Part shown: piece by piece, positions 52,019-62,699 of the stretch
Layout: the number at the start of each line of letters is the position of its first letter
Numbering within the stretch: position 1 is the first letter of the stretch
Source: Rhodospirillaceae bacterium
GTDB lineage: Bacteria; Pseudomonadota; Alphaproteobacteria; SHVP01
Assembly: GCA_002722055.1 (NCBI GenBank)
Contig: PBKD01000014.1
Span: forward strand, 328,533-392,532
Direction: 5' to 3'
Length of the DNA stretch: 64,000 bases
Program-made: the position numbers and the translations under genes
Notes under the pieces: generated by a model
What the model saw: only the letters and a program-made list of their open reading frames with translations
Database searches by the model: none
What the model was told of the DNA's origin: nothing

Positions 52019-52088
52019 TTATACTGGCCACAAGAATAATGGGGCCAGTATAACTTTTAAAAATGTGGATTATTTCTACATTTATTTT

Positions 52089-52295
52089 TTATTCAACTAA
52101 GCGCAGATTTTCTGCTGATGACTTTCCGTCACGTCCAGGTTGTGATTCAAATTCAACTTTTTGACCTTCTGCAAGATCAGTTAGACCAGCACGCTCTACA
52201 GCAGAAATATGCACAAAAGCGTCCTTACCTCCATCTTCAGGTTGAATAAAACCATAACCCTTGGTTTTGTTGAACCATTTAACGGTTCCTATCAT
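52089..52295 (-). CDS. cspA: Cold shock protein
   Basis: [41 protein letters not shown] signature. Confidence 0.96.
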   Translation of the reverse strand: MIGTVKWFNKTKGYGFIQPEDGGKDAFVHISAVERAGLTDLAEGQKVEFESQPGRDGKSSAENLRLVE

Positions 52296-52666
52296 GTCGT
52301 TTCCTTAATAAAATTATCGAAGCCTATACCTATAACTAGGTATAAACACAACAAATTAAAGAATATATAAGATAGAAAAATTTATAAAAATGGATAAATA
52401 ATTCTAAACTTTGTTTTCTAAAAAATGGTGCCCCTTCAAATGAAGCCAAGAGACGATAAAATCAAGCTATTTTTTTAATTTATTACTCAAAATAATCAAA
52501 ATTTTTGGAATATTACCTAAATTTTACCTATTTCAGGGGATTTTTAGCAACTTAAAAGATTTATACCCCCCTTTTCTGAAAAAAAAATCTAAATTAGAAT
52601 AATAATCATGACAACTATATCTGCAATAAATAAGGTACAAATTTATTGGAATTGTGAGCTTAAAAT

Positions 52667-53116
52667 ATGAATTTAGGAATAAAAATATTTTTTATAATTG
52701 TTATATTGACAATTATTATTTCTCAAAAAAGTTTTTCGCATACTAACGAACCAAGGCATCATGCAATGGTCACTCTTGCAAAAAATATGAAAGAAATTTC
52801 TAGAACAATTAAAAGTAATAGTTCTTTTGATGATAATTTTGAAAGAAAAATTTATGAAGTTTATGAGATTAGCAAGAAATTAGATTACTTATTTGAAGAG
52901 GATGATTCAAGTAAAGAAGATAGTAGAGCAAGCCCAGAAATTTGGAAGAATAAAGACAAATTTTTTTCTTTAACTAAAGATTTTGAACAATCCATAGAAA
53001 ATCTTTTACAGGCAGTCAAGAATAACGACATTGAAGAGATGAATAATGCTATATCTAGAGTAGGCGCTAATTGTGGAAAATGTCATAGATCTTTCAGACT
53101 TCCTAAAAAAAATTAA
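52667..53116 (+). CDS. Class II cytochrome c (cytochrome c'/c-556-like)
   Basis: Signal peptide, helical body, C-terminal GANCGKCHRSFR heme motif. Confidence 0.85.
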   Translation: MNLGIKIFFIIVILTIIISQKSFSHTNEPRHHAMVTLAKNMKEISRTIKSNSSFDDNFERKIYEVYEISKKLDYLFEEDDSSKEDSRASPEIWKNKDKFFSLTKDFEQSIENLLQAVKNNDIEEMNNAISRVGANCGKCHRSFRLPKKN

Positions 53117-53147
53117 ATTTAATATTCTATAAGATTCTTTAAAAGCT

Positions 53148-54758
53148 ATGTTAAAAAACAAATATATCTTATTAGGCATTTTTTTATTATCTTGGGTGCT
53201 ATCAATTGCACTTGGCTTGTTTTATATTTCACCGAACTCAGATGATATTTTTTATGCCCTACCTGCTCTTGGTTTTGCAAACAATGGGGAGCTTGGGATA
53301 CCATATTTAAATGGTGAAACATGGAAAATACTATTTAATTTTCCTACTTATTCTCTTTTACAGGGCTTAGTATTTACAGTAATTCAATTTTTAGAATTCA
53401 AAATTACATTTATGTCATACAGGCTATCTCACTCATTATTCGTAATTTTTTTCATATTAATAAGCTCTTTATTCATTTTAAAGAATGCTAAAAAAAATAA
53501 GCTTGAATTTTTCTTTCCTAGCATTCTATTTCTAGGACTTCTCGGCCTTATTCCTTTTTCAATGACTTGGATTATATTTAGACCTGAGGTAACTGGTCTA
53601 TTATTTTTTATTACAGGGTTTTGGTTATTAAATTCAGCATTTAATAAAAAAAATATACATATCTATATTATTTTTGGATCTTTATTCATAGGATTCACAC
53701 CTACACTACATCCATTATTTTCAATAATATCTTTTTTTTCAATCCTAGGCTTTATAATTCATTTTTTAAAAAATAAGGAATTATTCAAGTCTTTTTTAAT
53801 CTCCATTTTTTCAATAATTCCTATTTTGATATTAGTTACTTATTTTCTCCTTTCCGATGGATATATTGAAGTTATTAAAGGTCAAATTCCACTTACTACT
53901 AACGGGCATAGAGCTATATTTGGATTAATTTTTCGTTTACTTGATTTTGACATTAACTGGACTGTTGGAGTTTTAAAAATTTATTACCTAATCTATTTAA
54001 GTATAATTTTTTTGGCTGTTGCTACGATTATAATAAGTATAAAAAATTATTTTATAAATACGTTATTATTTACAAGATATAGAATAAATATACTAATTCT
54101 AATTCTTTCATGCCTTTTTACATTAATTATATCTTTTGATTTAATTTATATCCACGCAACTATTAGTGTATTATTACTTTTTGCAATAATATCCCTACAT
54201 CAAGAAAAAATTAATATTTACTTTATGAACACAAAAAAATTATTTAAATTTTTTATATTGATATTATTGTTTCTTTTTCCTTTTTCATGGAGCTCTATCA
54301 ACTTTGCAAAGTATAATTTAAAAGAAAATAATTACCTATCCTCATGGGATCTAATTAATGAATTGGAATCATTTTCTAACAGGAAAATAAATACTTTTGT
54401 GGTTGCCCATCAGTTAGCTCCACTTGTAATTGAAAAACTAGGAAAACCAGATAATTACAATGCTTACTGGCTTTTCCCTAGCGTAGGGCAAATCTACAGA
54501 CCCAAGAATGAGATAGAACGAATAAATAAAATATTAAATCAGAAAGTTTATAATCAATCTGCTTTTTGGATTCTAAGATCTAAAGACGAAACTCAGGGTT
54601 ACTCAGTGCTAGATGATAGATCATTTTGTATAGACGTGCCTTTATCTACTCAAAAAAATAACTCCCCTATAAAAATAAAAGTTTTAGATCCACAAATTAT
54701 ATATAAATCATTTAAATATACTGTAGTAAAAGGAAGAAAATCACTTAAGGGCTGCTGA
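53148..54758 (+). CDS. Multi-pass membrane protein, possible GT-C fold glycosyltransferase
   Basis: About ten hydrophobic segments; acidic SDDIFYALPALGFANNGELGIPY motif in the first periplasmic loop resembles GT-C enzymes. Confidence 0.5.
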   Translation: MLKNKYILLGIFLLSWVLSIALGLFYISPNSDDIFYALPALGFANNGELGIPYLNGETWKILFNFPTYSLLQGLVFTVIQFLEFKITFMSYRLSHSLFVIFFILISSLFILKNAKKNKLEFFFPSILFLGLLGLIPFSMTWIIFRPEVTGLLFFITGFWLLNSAFNKKNIHIYIIFGSLFIGFTPTLHPLFSIISFFSILGFIIHFLKNKELFKSFLISIFSIIPILILVTYFLLSDGYIEVIKGQIPLTTNGHRAIFGLIFRLLDFDINWTVGVLKIYYLIYLSIIFLAVATIIISIKNYFINTLLFTRYRINILILILSCLFTLIISFDLIYIHATISVLLLFAIISLHQEKINIYFMNTKKLFKFFILILLFLFPFSWSSINFAKYNLKENNYLSSWDLINELESFSNRKINTFVVAHQLAPLVIEKLGKPDNYNAYWLFPSVGQIYRPKNEIERINKILNQKVYNQSAFWILRSKDETQGYSVLDDRSFCIDVPLSTQKNNSPIKIKVLDPQIIYKSFKYTVVKGRKSLKGC

Positions 54759-54775
54759 GAAATCAAATGTATATA

Positions 54776-56203
54776 TTAGAATTGAAAATATACAAATTCA
54801 TTACCTGAGAAATTTCCAAAAAGTAGTATTGTCCAAGCTGAAATAAATATTCCTAATACTCTTAAACTATATGATTTTTTATAAATACTATATATAAATC
54901 TAGTTTCTCTAAATATATCAACAATTAAGACAAAAAATAATCCTAGAAAACATTTTACTACTAATGGTGTTGCAAAATTCGAGTTTGTTGTACTTATATC
55001 AAAAGTGAATATAGCTTTGATTATATAAATCGAGTCATCAAGTGAATTACTTCTAAAAAATACCCAGGCAATAGAAGTTAAAGAAAACACGATAAAAATT
55101 AATAATATTTTTTGAACAGCTTTAATATATTTATTTGTATTATAATTTAAGATACTTGCTAAGTATTTGAAGATAATTAAATATATACCATGTAATAGAC
55201 CCCATATTATGAATGTTAATGCTGCTCCATGCCATAGACCTCCTAAAACCATTGTGGTTATAAGGTTAAAACTTGTTCGAATATAGCCTTTTCTATTACC
55301 ACCTATTGAAATATAGAGATAATCTCTAAGCCATGAGGATAATGAGATATGCCACCTCTTCCAGAACTCACTAAAACTAGAGGCAAAGTAAGGCCTTTTA
55401 AAATTTGGATCTAAATCAAAGCCCAAAATTTTTGCTAAACCAATAGCAATGAGAGAATAGCCGGCAAAATCACCATAAATTTGAAAACTAAACATCAAAG
55501 TTGCTAAAATAAGATCTAAACTTGCAAAACTTTGAGGATTATCAAAATAGCCATTTATATTAATTAAAAACCCCAAATTATCTGCAAGAACTACTTTTAA
55601 TAAATAGCCCCATATTATTAATTCTACTCCTTTAAATAATCTATAAAAATTTATTTCTTTCGGTGCTCTAAGCTGTGGCAATAATTTTGACGCCCTAACT
55701 ATCGGCCCAGCAACAAGTTGTGGGAACATAGAAATGTAAGCAGCAAAATTTAAAAAACTTTTCTCTGGTTCTATTTTTTTTTTATAAATATCAATGGTAT
55801 AACTTAATGATTGAAAAGTATAAAAAGAAATACCTACCGGCAAGATTATATTTAATGTAGGCCAATCCGGTTTGAAACCAATATTAGTTAATAGTAAAGC
55901 GAAAGATTCAACAAAAAAATCTAAATATTTAAATATTCCTAAAATAGTTAAATTAGTAAATATACTAATAAAAAGAAGAAGTCTCCTATGAATAATTCTT
56001 TTTTCTATGCCAAGTTTGGAACCCAAAAAATAATCAACAACTGTGGAAAGAAGTATTAACGCCAAAAATCTCCAGTCCCAAAAAGAATAAAAAATATAAC
56101 TTGCAAAAAGTATATAGAGAATTTTTATCTTACTTTTAAAAAAAAAGTAAAAAATGAGAAATATACTGATAAATACTAAAAATATTAAGCTATTAAATGT
56201 CAA
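54776..56203 (-). CDS. MBOAT family O-acyltransferase (AlgI-like)
   Basis: ILPVGISFYTFQSLSYTIDIYKKKIEPEKSFLNFAAYISMFPQLVAGPIVRASKLLPQL, FWKRWHISLSSWLRDYLYI, GGLWHGAALTFIIWGLLHG. Confidence 0.92.
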   Translation of the reverse strand: MTFNSLIFLVFISIFLIFYFFFKSKIKILYILFASYIFYSFWDWRFLALILLSTVVDYFLGSKLGIEKRIIHRRLLLFISIFTNLTILGIFKYLDFFVESFALLLTNIGFKPDWPTLNIILPVGISFYTFQSLSYTIDIYKKKIEPEKSFLNFAAYISMFPQLVAGPIVRASKLLPQLRAPKEINFYRLFKGVELIIWGYLLKVVLADNLGFLININGYFDNPQSFASLDLILATLMFSFQIYGDFAGYSLIAIGLAKILGFDLDPNFKRPYFASSFSEFWKRWHISLSSWLRDYLYISIGGNRKGYIRTSFNLITTMVLGGLWHGAALTFIIWGLLHGIYLIIFKYLASILNYNTNKYIKAVQKILLIFIVFSLTSIAWVFFRSNSLDDSIYIIKAIFTFDISTTNSNFATPLVVKCFLGLFFVLIVDIFRETRFIYSIYKKSYSLRVLGIFISAWTILLFGNFSGNEFVYFQF

Positions 56204-56229
56204 AATTTTTCCTAAATAAAAAATTTAAG

Positions 56230-56319
56230 TGGCGGAGAGAGAGGGATTCGAACCCTCGATACGATTACTCGTATACACGCTTTCCAAGCGTGCGCCTTAA
56301 GCCACTCGGCCACCTCTCC
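56230..56319 (-). tRNA. tRNA-Ser(GGA), CCA encoded
   Basis: Minus strand GGAGAGGTGGCCGAGTGGCTTAAGGCGCACGCTTGGAAAGCGTG + long variable arm + GAGGGTTCGAATCCCTCTCTCTCCGCCA; anticodon GGA. Confidence 0.95.
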
Positions 56320-56458
56320 AAAAACTACCTAAATAAATATCCACAAAAAAACTACATTTTACAATTAATTATAATTAATTATTAGTAAAAATTGTGAATT
56401 TAAACTCGATGTAATGTTATAATAAAAATCATATATTTATAATAGGAATAATTCAGTT

Positions 56459-56755
56459 ATATTACATATTTTAAAATATCTTGCAATTCTAGCCTTCTTT
56501 TTTTTCCTTGGATGGGACTCAGTCAAATCAATTTATCTAGGAAAAATAATTTATACAACCATTGGTGAACATTGGTTTCTATTAGATAAAAATAGTATAA
56601 TTTTAACACAGTCAATTATACAGAGATACATTCATTACAAGTTGTGGGACCCATTACTATTGATAATAATTCAAATGCCTACTTGGGGTTTTTTCATTAT
56701 TACTTTTTTGATTATTAAAATTATACCTACAAAAAAGAAGCGATGGTTCAAATGA
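56459..56755 (+). CDS. Small integral membrane protein, no canonical start codon (not in ORF track)
   Basis: Open frame ...LLHILKYLAILAFFFFLGWDSVKSIYLGKIIYTTIGEHWFLLDKNSIILTQSIIQRYIHYKLWDPLLLIIIQMPTWGFFIITFLIIKIIPTKKKRWFK*; AGGA at 56444; pattern xGExWFxL...QRYxxxxLWDPxxxxxxxxPxW recalls an unnamed alphaproteobacterial membrane protein family. Confidence 0.65.
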   Translation: MLHILKYLAILAFFFFLGWDSVKSIYLGKIIYTTIGEHWFLLDKNSIILTQSIIQRYIHYKLWDPLLLIIIQMPTWGFFIITFLIIKIIPTKKKRWFK

Positions 56756-56756
56756 T

Positions 56757-58559
56757 TTAGTCATCACCAATCTTCAAAGCTGCTATAAAAGCATCTTGAG
56801 GGATCTCTATCTTTCCAAATTGACGCATACGTTTCTTTCCTTTTTTTTGTTTCTCAAGTAATTTTCGCTTTCTTGAAATATCACCTCCATAGCATTTTGC
56901 TAAAACATCTTTTCTCATAGCGCTAAGAGTTTCTCTAGCTATTACTTTTCCCCCTATTGCGGCTTGAATAGGAACTTTAAACAACTGTCTTGGAATTAAA
57001 TCCTTTAACCTCTCACAAATTACTCGGCCTCTACTCTCTGCTCTAAGTTTATTTACAATCATAGATAAAGCATCAATACCTTCATTATTGACAAGAATTT
57101 GCATCTTAACTAAATTTCCTTTTTCATAATTATCAAGTTGATAGTCAAAGCTCGCATACCCTTTACTAATTGATTTAAGTCTGTCATAAAAATCAAAAAC
57201 TACCTCATTAAGTGGTAATTTATATACAACTACTGCTCTATTCCCTATATAAGATAGATCTTCTTGAGATCCTCTTCTATCTTCACATAATTTTAAAACA
57301 CTTCCTAAATACTCATCTGGAACCATTATAGTAGCTTTTATCCATGGTTCTTCTACAAAGTCAATTTGAGTCGGATCAGGCCAATCAGCAGGATTATGAA
57401 GTTCAATGATTTTTCCATCTATAAAGTGCGCTTTATATATAACACTAGGTGCAGTTGTAATCAGGTTTAATTTAAACTCTCTCTCTAGTCTCTCCTGAAT
57501 TATTTCGAGATGAAGTAAACCAAGGAAACCGCACCTAAAACCAAAACCTAAAGCAGGCGAATTCTCTTTTTCAAAAATAAAACTTGAATCATTTAGTTTT
57601 AACTTTTCTAAGCTATCTTTTAATTGAATATAATCCCCAGAATCAATAGGAAAAAGACCACAAAATACAACAGGTATACTAGGTTTGAAACCACTTAAAG
57701 GCTTAGAAATTGGGCTTAAAGAGTTGGTTAAAGTATCTCCAACTGATGTATCTGCCACTTGTTTTATCCCTGCAATTACAAAACCAATTTCACCAGCACT
57801 TAAAGAATCTACATCTCTAGCTTTTGGATCAAAAACACCAACTTTTTCAACTATATGATCGGATTCTGCCGCCATCATTCGTAACTTCATTCCTTTTTCA
57901 ATCCTACCATTATATACACGAACTAGTATCACTACGCCTAAATAGGCATCATACCAAGAGTCTACTAATAGAGCTTCTAGTTCATCATCACTTTTCATAC
58001 TTGGCGGACTTAATTTTATTACTAGTTCTTCCAGAACATCTTTTACACCATGACCTGTTTTAGCTGAAATATAAACAGACTCCGATGCGTCAATACCAAT
58101 TACATCTTCAATCTGTTGCTTTACCTTTTCCGGCTCTGATGCTGGCAAATCTATCTTATTTAACACAATTAAAATATCATGATTAGCATCAATTGCTTGA
58201 TAAACGTTAGCTAGTGTTTGAGCTTCAACACCTTGACTAGAGTCCACAAGCAGAATTGACCCTTCACAAGCAGCTAGGGATCTACTTACCTCATAAGAAA
58301 AATCTACATGACCAGGAGTATCAATTAAATTTAAAATGTAGTCTCTACCATCTTTCGCCTGAAAAGATAGCCGAACTGTTTGTGCTTTAATAGTAATTCC
58401 TCTTTCTCTTTCTATATCCATAGAGTCCAAGACCTGAGCCTTCATCTCTCTTTTATTAAGGCCTCCACATGTCTCAATCATTCTATCTGCTAAAGTTGAT
58501 TTACCATGGTCAATGTGTGCCACTATTGCAAAGTTTCTTATATGAGAAATTTCATTCAT
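56757..58559 (-). CDS. lepA: Elongation factor 4
   Basis: [54 protein letters not shown]; 600 aa. Confidence 0.97.
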   Translation of the reverse strand: MNEISHIRNFAIVAHIDHGKSTLADRMIETCGGLNKREMKAQVLDSMDIERERGITIKAQTVRLSFQAKDGRDYILNLIDTPGHVDFSYEVSRSLAACEGSILLVDSSQGVEAQTLANVYQAIDANHDILIVLNKIDLPASEPEKVKQQIEDVIGIDASESVYISAKTGHGVKDVLEELVIKLSPPSMKSDDELEALLVDSWYDAYLGVVILVRVYNGRIEKGMKLRMMAAESDHIVEKVGVFDPKARDVDSLSAGEIGFVIAGIKQVADTSVGDTLTNSLSPISKPLSGFKPSIPVVFCGLFPIDSGDYIQLKDSLEKLKLNDSSFIFEKENSPALGFGFRCGFLGLLHLEIIQERLEREFKLNLITTAPSVIYKAHFIDGKIIELHNPADWPDPTQIDFVEEPWIKATIMVPDEYLGSVLKLCEDRRGSQEDLSYIGNRAVVVYKLPLNEVVFDFYDRLKSISKGYASFDYQLDNYEKGNLVKMQILVNNEGIDALSMIVNKLRAESRGRVICERLKDLIPRQLFKVPIQAAIGGKVIARETLSAMRKDVLAKCYGGDISRKRKLLEKQKKGKKRMRQFGKIEIPQDAFIAALKIGDD

Positions 58560-58562
58560 TTT

Positions 58563-60959
58563 TTAATTACGTAGTTCAGCACCTGAGGAATAATTTGCTA
58601 TTTTAATAATTTTTTTACAAATTTTTTCTATTTCTGAATCAGTAAAAGTTTTATCTGATGGCTCTAAGATAACTGTTATTGCTATAGATTTTTTATCTTT
58701 ATCAATTGATTCATGCTTGAAAACATCAAAAATCAAAATTTCTTTAATTGCAGCTATGTTAGATTTCTTTATTGGAAGAATTAAATCTTGAGCCGAAACA
58801 GACTTATCAACAATAAAACTAAAATCTCTTGAGACAGAAGGAAAATCAGAGGGAGTAAAAGGTTTTCTTGAAGATAAATTAACAAAATCTGGAAAATATT
58901 CTAAATAAATATCTGCTGCTACAAGCGGAAAATCTATATCCATTTCCTCTAATATTTTTGGATGAACTTCACCAAAAGATACTAATTTATTGTTATTAAA
59001 ATCTTTAATTATCGCTGACCTACCAGGATGAAACCAAGGTATAGCTTGTTGATCAATTGGCAATTTATCAATTTCAAAATTAAAAAATTTTAATAAGGCA
59101 ACAATATCAGCCTTTATATCAAATACTGAATATTCAGATTTATTTTTTTCCCAACTTCTATGATTTTTAATTCCAGCTCTTACCAAAGTCAAAATATTCG
59201 CTTGTTTTAAAGGAAGTTTTTTATCAAAAATTGGGCCTATTTCAAAAAGGGATATCTGATTTAAGCCTCTAACAAAATTTCTCTTACTCGCTTCCATTAA
59301 ATTTGGAATTATAGATGGACGCATAACATCTAATTCTTTACTAATTGGGTTTAATAGCTCTATTTGATTATTAGTATAATATTCAGAATATTTTTTTCTC
59401 ATAAATGACCAAGTTATACATTCATTAAAACCTCTATTCACTAATACTTTTCGCACCTTATTTCTAATATTCAATTTTCCATTAAGCTTTGACTGTTTTA
59501 GCTCTGGCTTACCTCTGAAGTTGACAATAGGAATCTTGTCATACCCATTAACTCTAGATATTTCCTCAATTAAATCCGCTTCACCCTGTATATCACTCCT
59601 CCAAGAAGGCACCTTAACCTCAAAACCTGAATTATGAGTTTTTACGTTGAATCCAAGTTTAAATAATATTTCTTGGACTAAATTAGAACTTATTTCCATA
59701 CCTAAATAGTTATTGATTTTTTCTGGAAATATTAAAATTTCTTTATTTATATTTGGAACCTCACCAGCTTTCACTATTTCACTTGGATTGCCTCCACAAA
59801 TATCGATAACCATTTTAGTGGCTAGTTCTATTCCTATCTCTGCAGAATTTGGATCGACACCCCTCTCAAACCTATACCTAGCATCACTCTCTATACCATA
59901 TTTTCTCCCTGACTTTGCTACAGAAACAGGTTTAAATAATGCAGACTCTATAAAAATATCTTTCGTATTTATATTTGTACCAGATTCTTTTCCACCAATT
60001 ATTCCAGCAAGTGATAAAACGTTTTTTTTATCAGAAATAATTATCGTAGAATTATCCAAATCGTAAACTTTATCATTAAGTGCAATAATTTTTTCTCCAT
60101 GTAAGGACATTCTAATTGAGAGATCTCCGTCAATCTTGCTAGAGTCAAAAACATGCAGAGGCCTTCCTAAATCAAAAGTAATATAATTCGTAATATCTAC
60201 AAGAGCAGATATTGGTTTTAAACCAATTGAGATCAACCTATCCTTTAACCAACTAGGACTTTCTCTATTAACTACTCCCTTAATATACCTTCCAAAAAAA
60301 ACACAACATTCATTTTTTGCTTCATCATTTATATCTACTTTAATAGGACTTTCAAATTCTCCATCAATCTTATTTATATTTAAAATCTTTAGACTACCTA
60401 AACCTTTTGCACTTAGGTCTCTTGCTATACCCCTAACACCGAGACAATCTTGTCTATTTGGTGTAATTGCAATTTCAAATACTGGATCCATACTCTTTAA
60501 AAATTGCGATGCCTCACTACCTATAATTGAATTTTTTTCCAACTCAATAATTCCATCATGCTCGTCAGAAATACATAACTCTCTCTCCGAACAAAGCATC
60601 CCATTACTAATAACTCCTCTTATTTTTGTTTTTTTTAATTTTTCATTATTTTCAGGTATAATTGATCCAGTAGGAGCAAAAACAACTTTCATGCCTTTAA
60701 TTAAGTTATTTGCACCACAAATTACTTCTATAATTTCATTTCCTATATCAACTTTACATACACTTAACTTGTCAGCATTTGGATGTTTAAAATACTCTAC
60801 TATACATCCAACTTTAAAACCTTTAAGTCTTTCACTTGGATCAAAAATTTCTTCAACTTCCAAACCTAGCGAAGTTAAAGTTTCAGAAATAGTTATTACA
60901 TCATCTTTACAATCGATAAAATCTATATGGTCTCTCAACCAAGATAAAGTGAATTTCAA
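58563..60959 (-). CDS. pheT: Phenylalanyl-tRNA synthetase beta subunit
   Basis: MKFTLSWLRDHI, tRNA-binding domain, ITPNRQDCLGVRGIARDL, RYRFERGVDP, C-terminal FDX-ACB-like domain. Confidence 0.97.
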   Translation of the reverse strand: MKFTLSWLRDHIDFIDCKDDVITISETLTSLGLEVEEIFDPSERLKGFKVGCIVEYFKHPNADKLSVCKVDIGNEIIEVICGANNLIKGMKVVFAPTGSIIPENNEKLKKTKIRGVISNGMLCSERELCISDEHDGIIELEKNSIIGSEASQFLKSMDPVFEIAITPNRQDCLGVRGIARDLSAKGLGSLKILNINKIDGEFESPIKVDINDEAKNECCVFFGRYIKGVVNRESPSWLKDRLISIGLKPISALVDITNYITFDLGRPLHVFDSSKIDGDLSIRMSLHGEKIIALNDKVYDLDNSTIIISDKKNVLSLAGIIGGKESGTNINTKDIFIESALFKPVSVAKSGRKYGIESDARYRFERGVDPNSAEIGIELATKMVIDICGGNPSEIVKAGEVPNINKEILIFPEKINNYLGMEISSNLVQEILFKLGFNVKTHNSGFEVKVPSWRSDIQGEADLIEEISRVNGYDKIPIVNFRGKPELKQSKLNGKLNIRNKVRKVLVNRGFNECITWSFMRKKYSEYYTNNQIELLNPISKELDVMRPSIIPNLMEASKRNFVRGLNQISLFEIGPIFDKKLPLKQANILTLVRAGIKNHRSWEKNKSEYSVFDIKADIVALLKFFNFEIDKLPIDQQAIPWFHPGRSAIIKDFNNNKLVSFGEVHPKILEEMDIDFPLVAADIYLEYFPDFVNLSSRKPFTPSDFPSVSRDFSFIVDKSVSAQDLILPIKKSNIAAIKEILIFDVFKHESIDKDKKSIAITVILEPSDKTFTDSEIEKICKKIIKIANYSSGAELRN

Positions 60960-62041
60960 AAAGAATCCTTTCTACTATTTGGAGGAAAATCAAATTGAGT
61001 AAATCCAAAATGTTTTAGCCACCTTAGGTCAGAGTCAAAAAAAGATCTTAGATCAGGCATTCCATATTTCAGCATTGCAATTCTGTCAATTCCCATACCA
61101 AAAGCAAATCCTTGATATTTTTTTGAGTCAACACCGCAGTTTTCAAGAACAACAGGATTTACCATCCCACAACCAAGTATTTCAAGCCAATCTTGGTCTC
61201 CATCAAGTACAATCTTATTTCCCTCTCTAATACAGCCTATGTCCATTTCTGCAGACGGTTCTGTGAAAGGAAAATAACTTGGCCTAAAACGATAATTTAT
61301 TTTTTCTTTATTAAAAAATTTTTTTACGAACTCTACTAAACAACCCTTAAGGTGCCCCATATGGCTCTTCTCATCAATCACCAGGCCTTCAACCTGGTGA
61401 AACATAGGAGTATGAGTTTGATCTGAGTCCGACCTATATGTTCTTCCTGGCACAATTATATTTATTGGTGGCTTAGATTTCATCATAGTTCTTACCTGAA
61501 CTGGCGATGTATGTGTCCTTAAAACTTCTGATGTTTTTGATTCAATTTCATTTTCTTTTTGCAAATAAAAGGTATCATGCATCTGCCTTGCAGGGTGTTC
61601 AGGTGGAATATTTAATGCAGTAAAATTATGCCAGTCATCCTCTATATCAGGCCCTTCAGCAATATCAAATCCCATTTCACCAAAAATAAGTGATACCTCT
61701 TGAATAACTTGGCTTACAGGATGAATAGTCCCGTTCGATTCAAGATTTACAGGAAGAGTCAAATCTAAGAAGTCTGATTTAAGTTTTTTTTCGAGGTTAA
61801 TATTTTTTATTAATAATCGCTTATCATTAATTAATTTACTAATTTTTAATTTAAGCGTATTTATTTCTTTTCCAAAAGATTTTCTCTTATCAATATTCAT
61901 ATCAGATAATGAACGCATAATCTCAGTAATTTTACCTTTTTTTCCTAATGCGAACACTCTAATTTTTTCAATTGAATCCTCTGTATCAGCTTTATTAAGC
62001 TGCTCAACAATAGATTCCTCAATTTTATTTAATTCATTCAT
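60956..62041 (-). CDS. pheS: Phenylalanyl-tRNA synthetase alpha subunit
   Basis: HPVSQVIQEVSLIFGEMGFDIAEGPDIEDDWHNFTALNIPPEHPARQMHDTFYL, TYRSDSDQTHTPMFHQVEG. Confidence 0.97.
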   Translation of the reverse strand: MNELNKIEESIVEQLNKADTEDSIEKIRVFALGKKGKITEIMRSLSDMNIDKRKSFGKEINTLKLKISKLINDKRLLIKNINLEKKLKSDFLDLTLPVNLESNGTIHPVSQVIQEVSLIFGEMGFDIAEGPDIEDDWHNFTALNIPPEHPARQMHDTFYLQKENEIESKTSEVLRTHTSPVQVRTMMKSKPPINIIVPGRTYRSDSDQTHTPMFHQVEGLVIDEKSHMGHLKGCLVEFVKKFFNKEKINYRFRPSYFPFTEPSAEMDIGCIREGNKIVLDGDQDWLEILGCGMVNPVVLENCGVDSKKYQGFAFGMGIDRIAMLKYGMPDLRSFFDSDLRWLKHFGFTQFDFPPNSRKDSF

Positions 62042-62111
62042 TTGTTTTAAATTATAGTTTAATTATTGATAAAGAAGATAAACATAATTACAACAGGAAC
62101 AAATGATAACC

Positions 62112-62486
62112 TTATTTTTCTTGTGAATTAGATCCTAGAGCGTTTTCAGCTTGCTTGGCAAGGTGTTTGAAGGCCAAAGGTTCTGTAGCAGCTAAGTTAG
62201 CAAGGTTTTTTCTATCAATTTCAATTCCACAAAGCTTTAGTCCGTTTATAAATCTGGCATAAGTCATACCTTCGAGCCTTGCACCTGCATTTATACGTTG
62301 GATCCATAAAGAGCGAAAATTTCTTTTTTTCACTCTTCTATCCCTATATGCATATTGTAAACTTTTTTCAACAGCCTGAACCGCAACTCTAAAAGTATTT
62401 TTTCTCCTACCACTGTAACCTTTAGCTTTAGTTAACACTTTTCGATGTCGAGCATGAGCTGTTACACCTCTTTTAACCCGGGACAT
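62112..62486 (-). CDS. rplT: 50S ribosomal protein L20
   Basis: [35 protein letters not shown]. Confidence 0.97.
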   Translation of the reverse strand: MSRVKRGVTAHARHRKVLTKAKGYSGRRKNTFRVAVQAVEKSLQYAYRDRRVKKRNFRSLWIQRINAGARLEGMTYARFINGLKLCGIEIDRKNLANLAATEPLAFKHLAKQAENALGSNSQEK

Positions 62487-62501
62487 AACTGAAATACCTT
62501 T

Positions 62502-62699
62502 CTAAGCGTAGGGTAAAAATTGTTTAACTATTTTTGCGTCAGAAGATGACATGATTGTAGTACCTCGCTGATTACGTATTTGCTTATTGGTTCTTTTAAT
62601 CATTCCATGTCTCTTACCAGCTTGGTTCATTCTTACTTTGCCAGATGCGGTAAGGCTAAATCTTTTTTTAGCTCCACTTTTATTTTTAAGTTTGGGCAA
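62502..62699 (-). CDS. rpmI: 50S ribosomal protein L35
   Basis: [33 protein letters not shown]. Confidence 0.97.
   Translation of the reverse strand: MPKLKNKSGAKKRFSLTASGKVRMNQAGKRHGMIKRTNKQIRNQRGTTIMSSSDAKIVKQFLPYA

Noticed and set aside
55774-55783. A10 run in the MBOAT gene as a frameshift site
   Set aside because: Same motif as in dnaX, but no domain-boundary logic; taken as background frequency of homopolymers in an AT-rich genome.
56197-56385. ORF of 62 aa (…[31 protein letters not shown]…)
   Set aside because: Antisense translation of tRNA-Ser; a classic spurious ORF.
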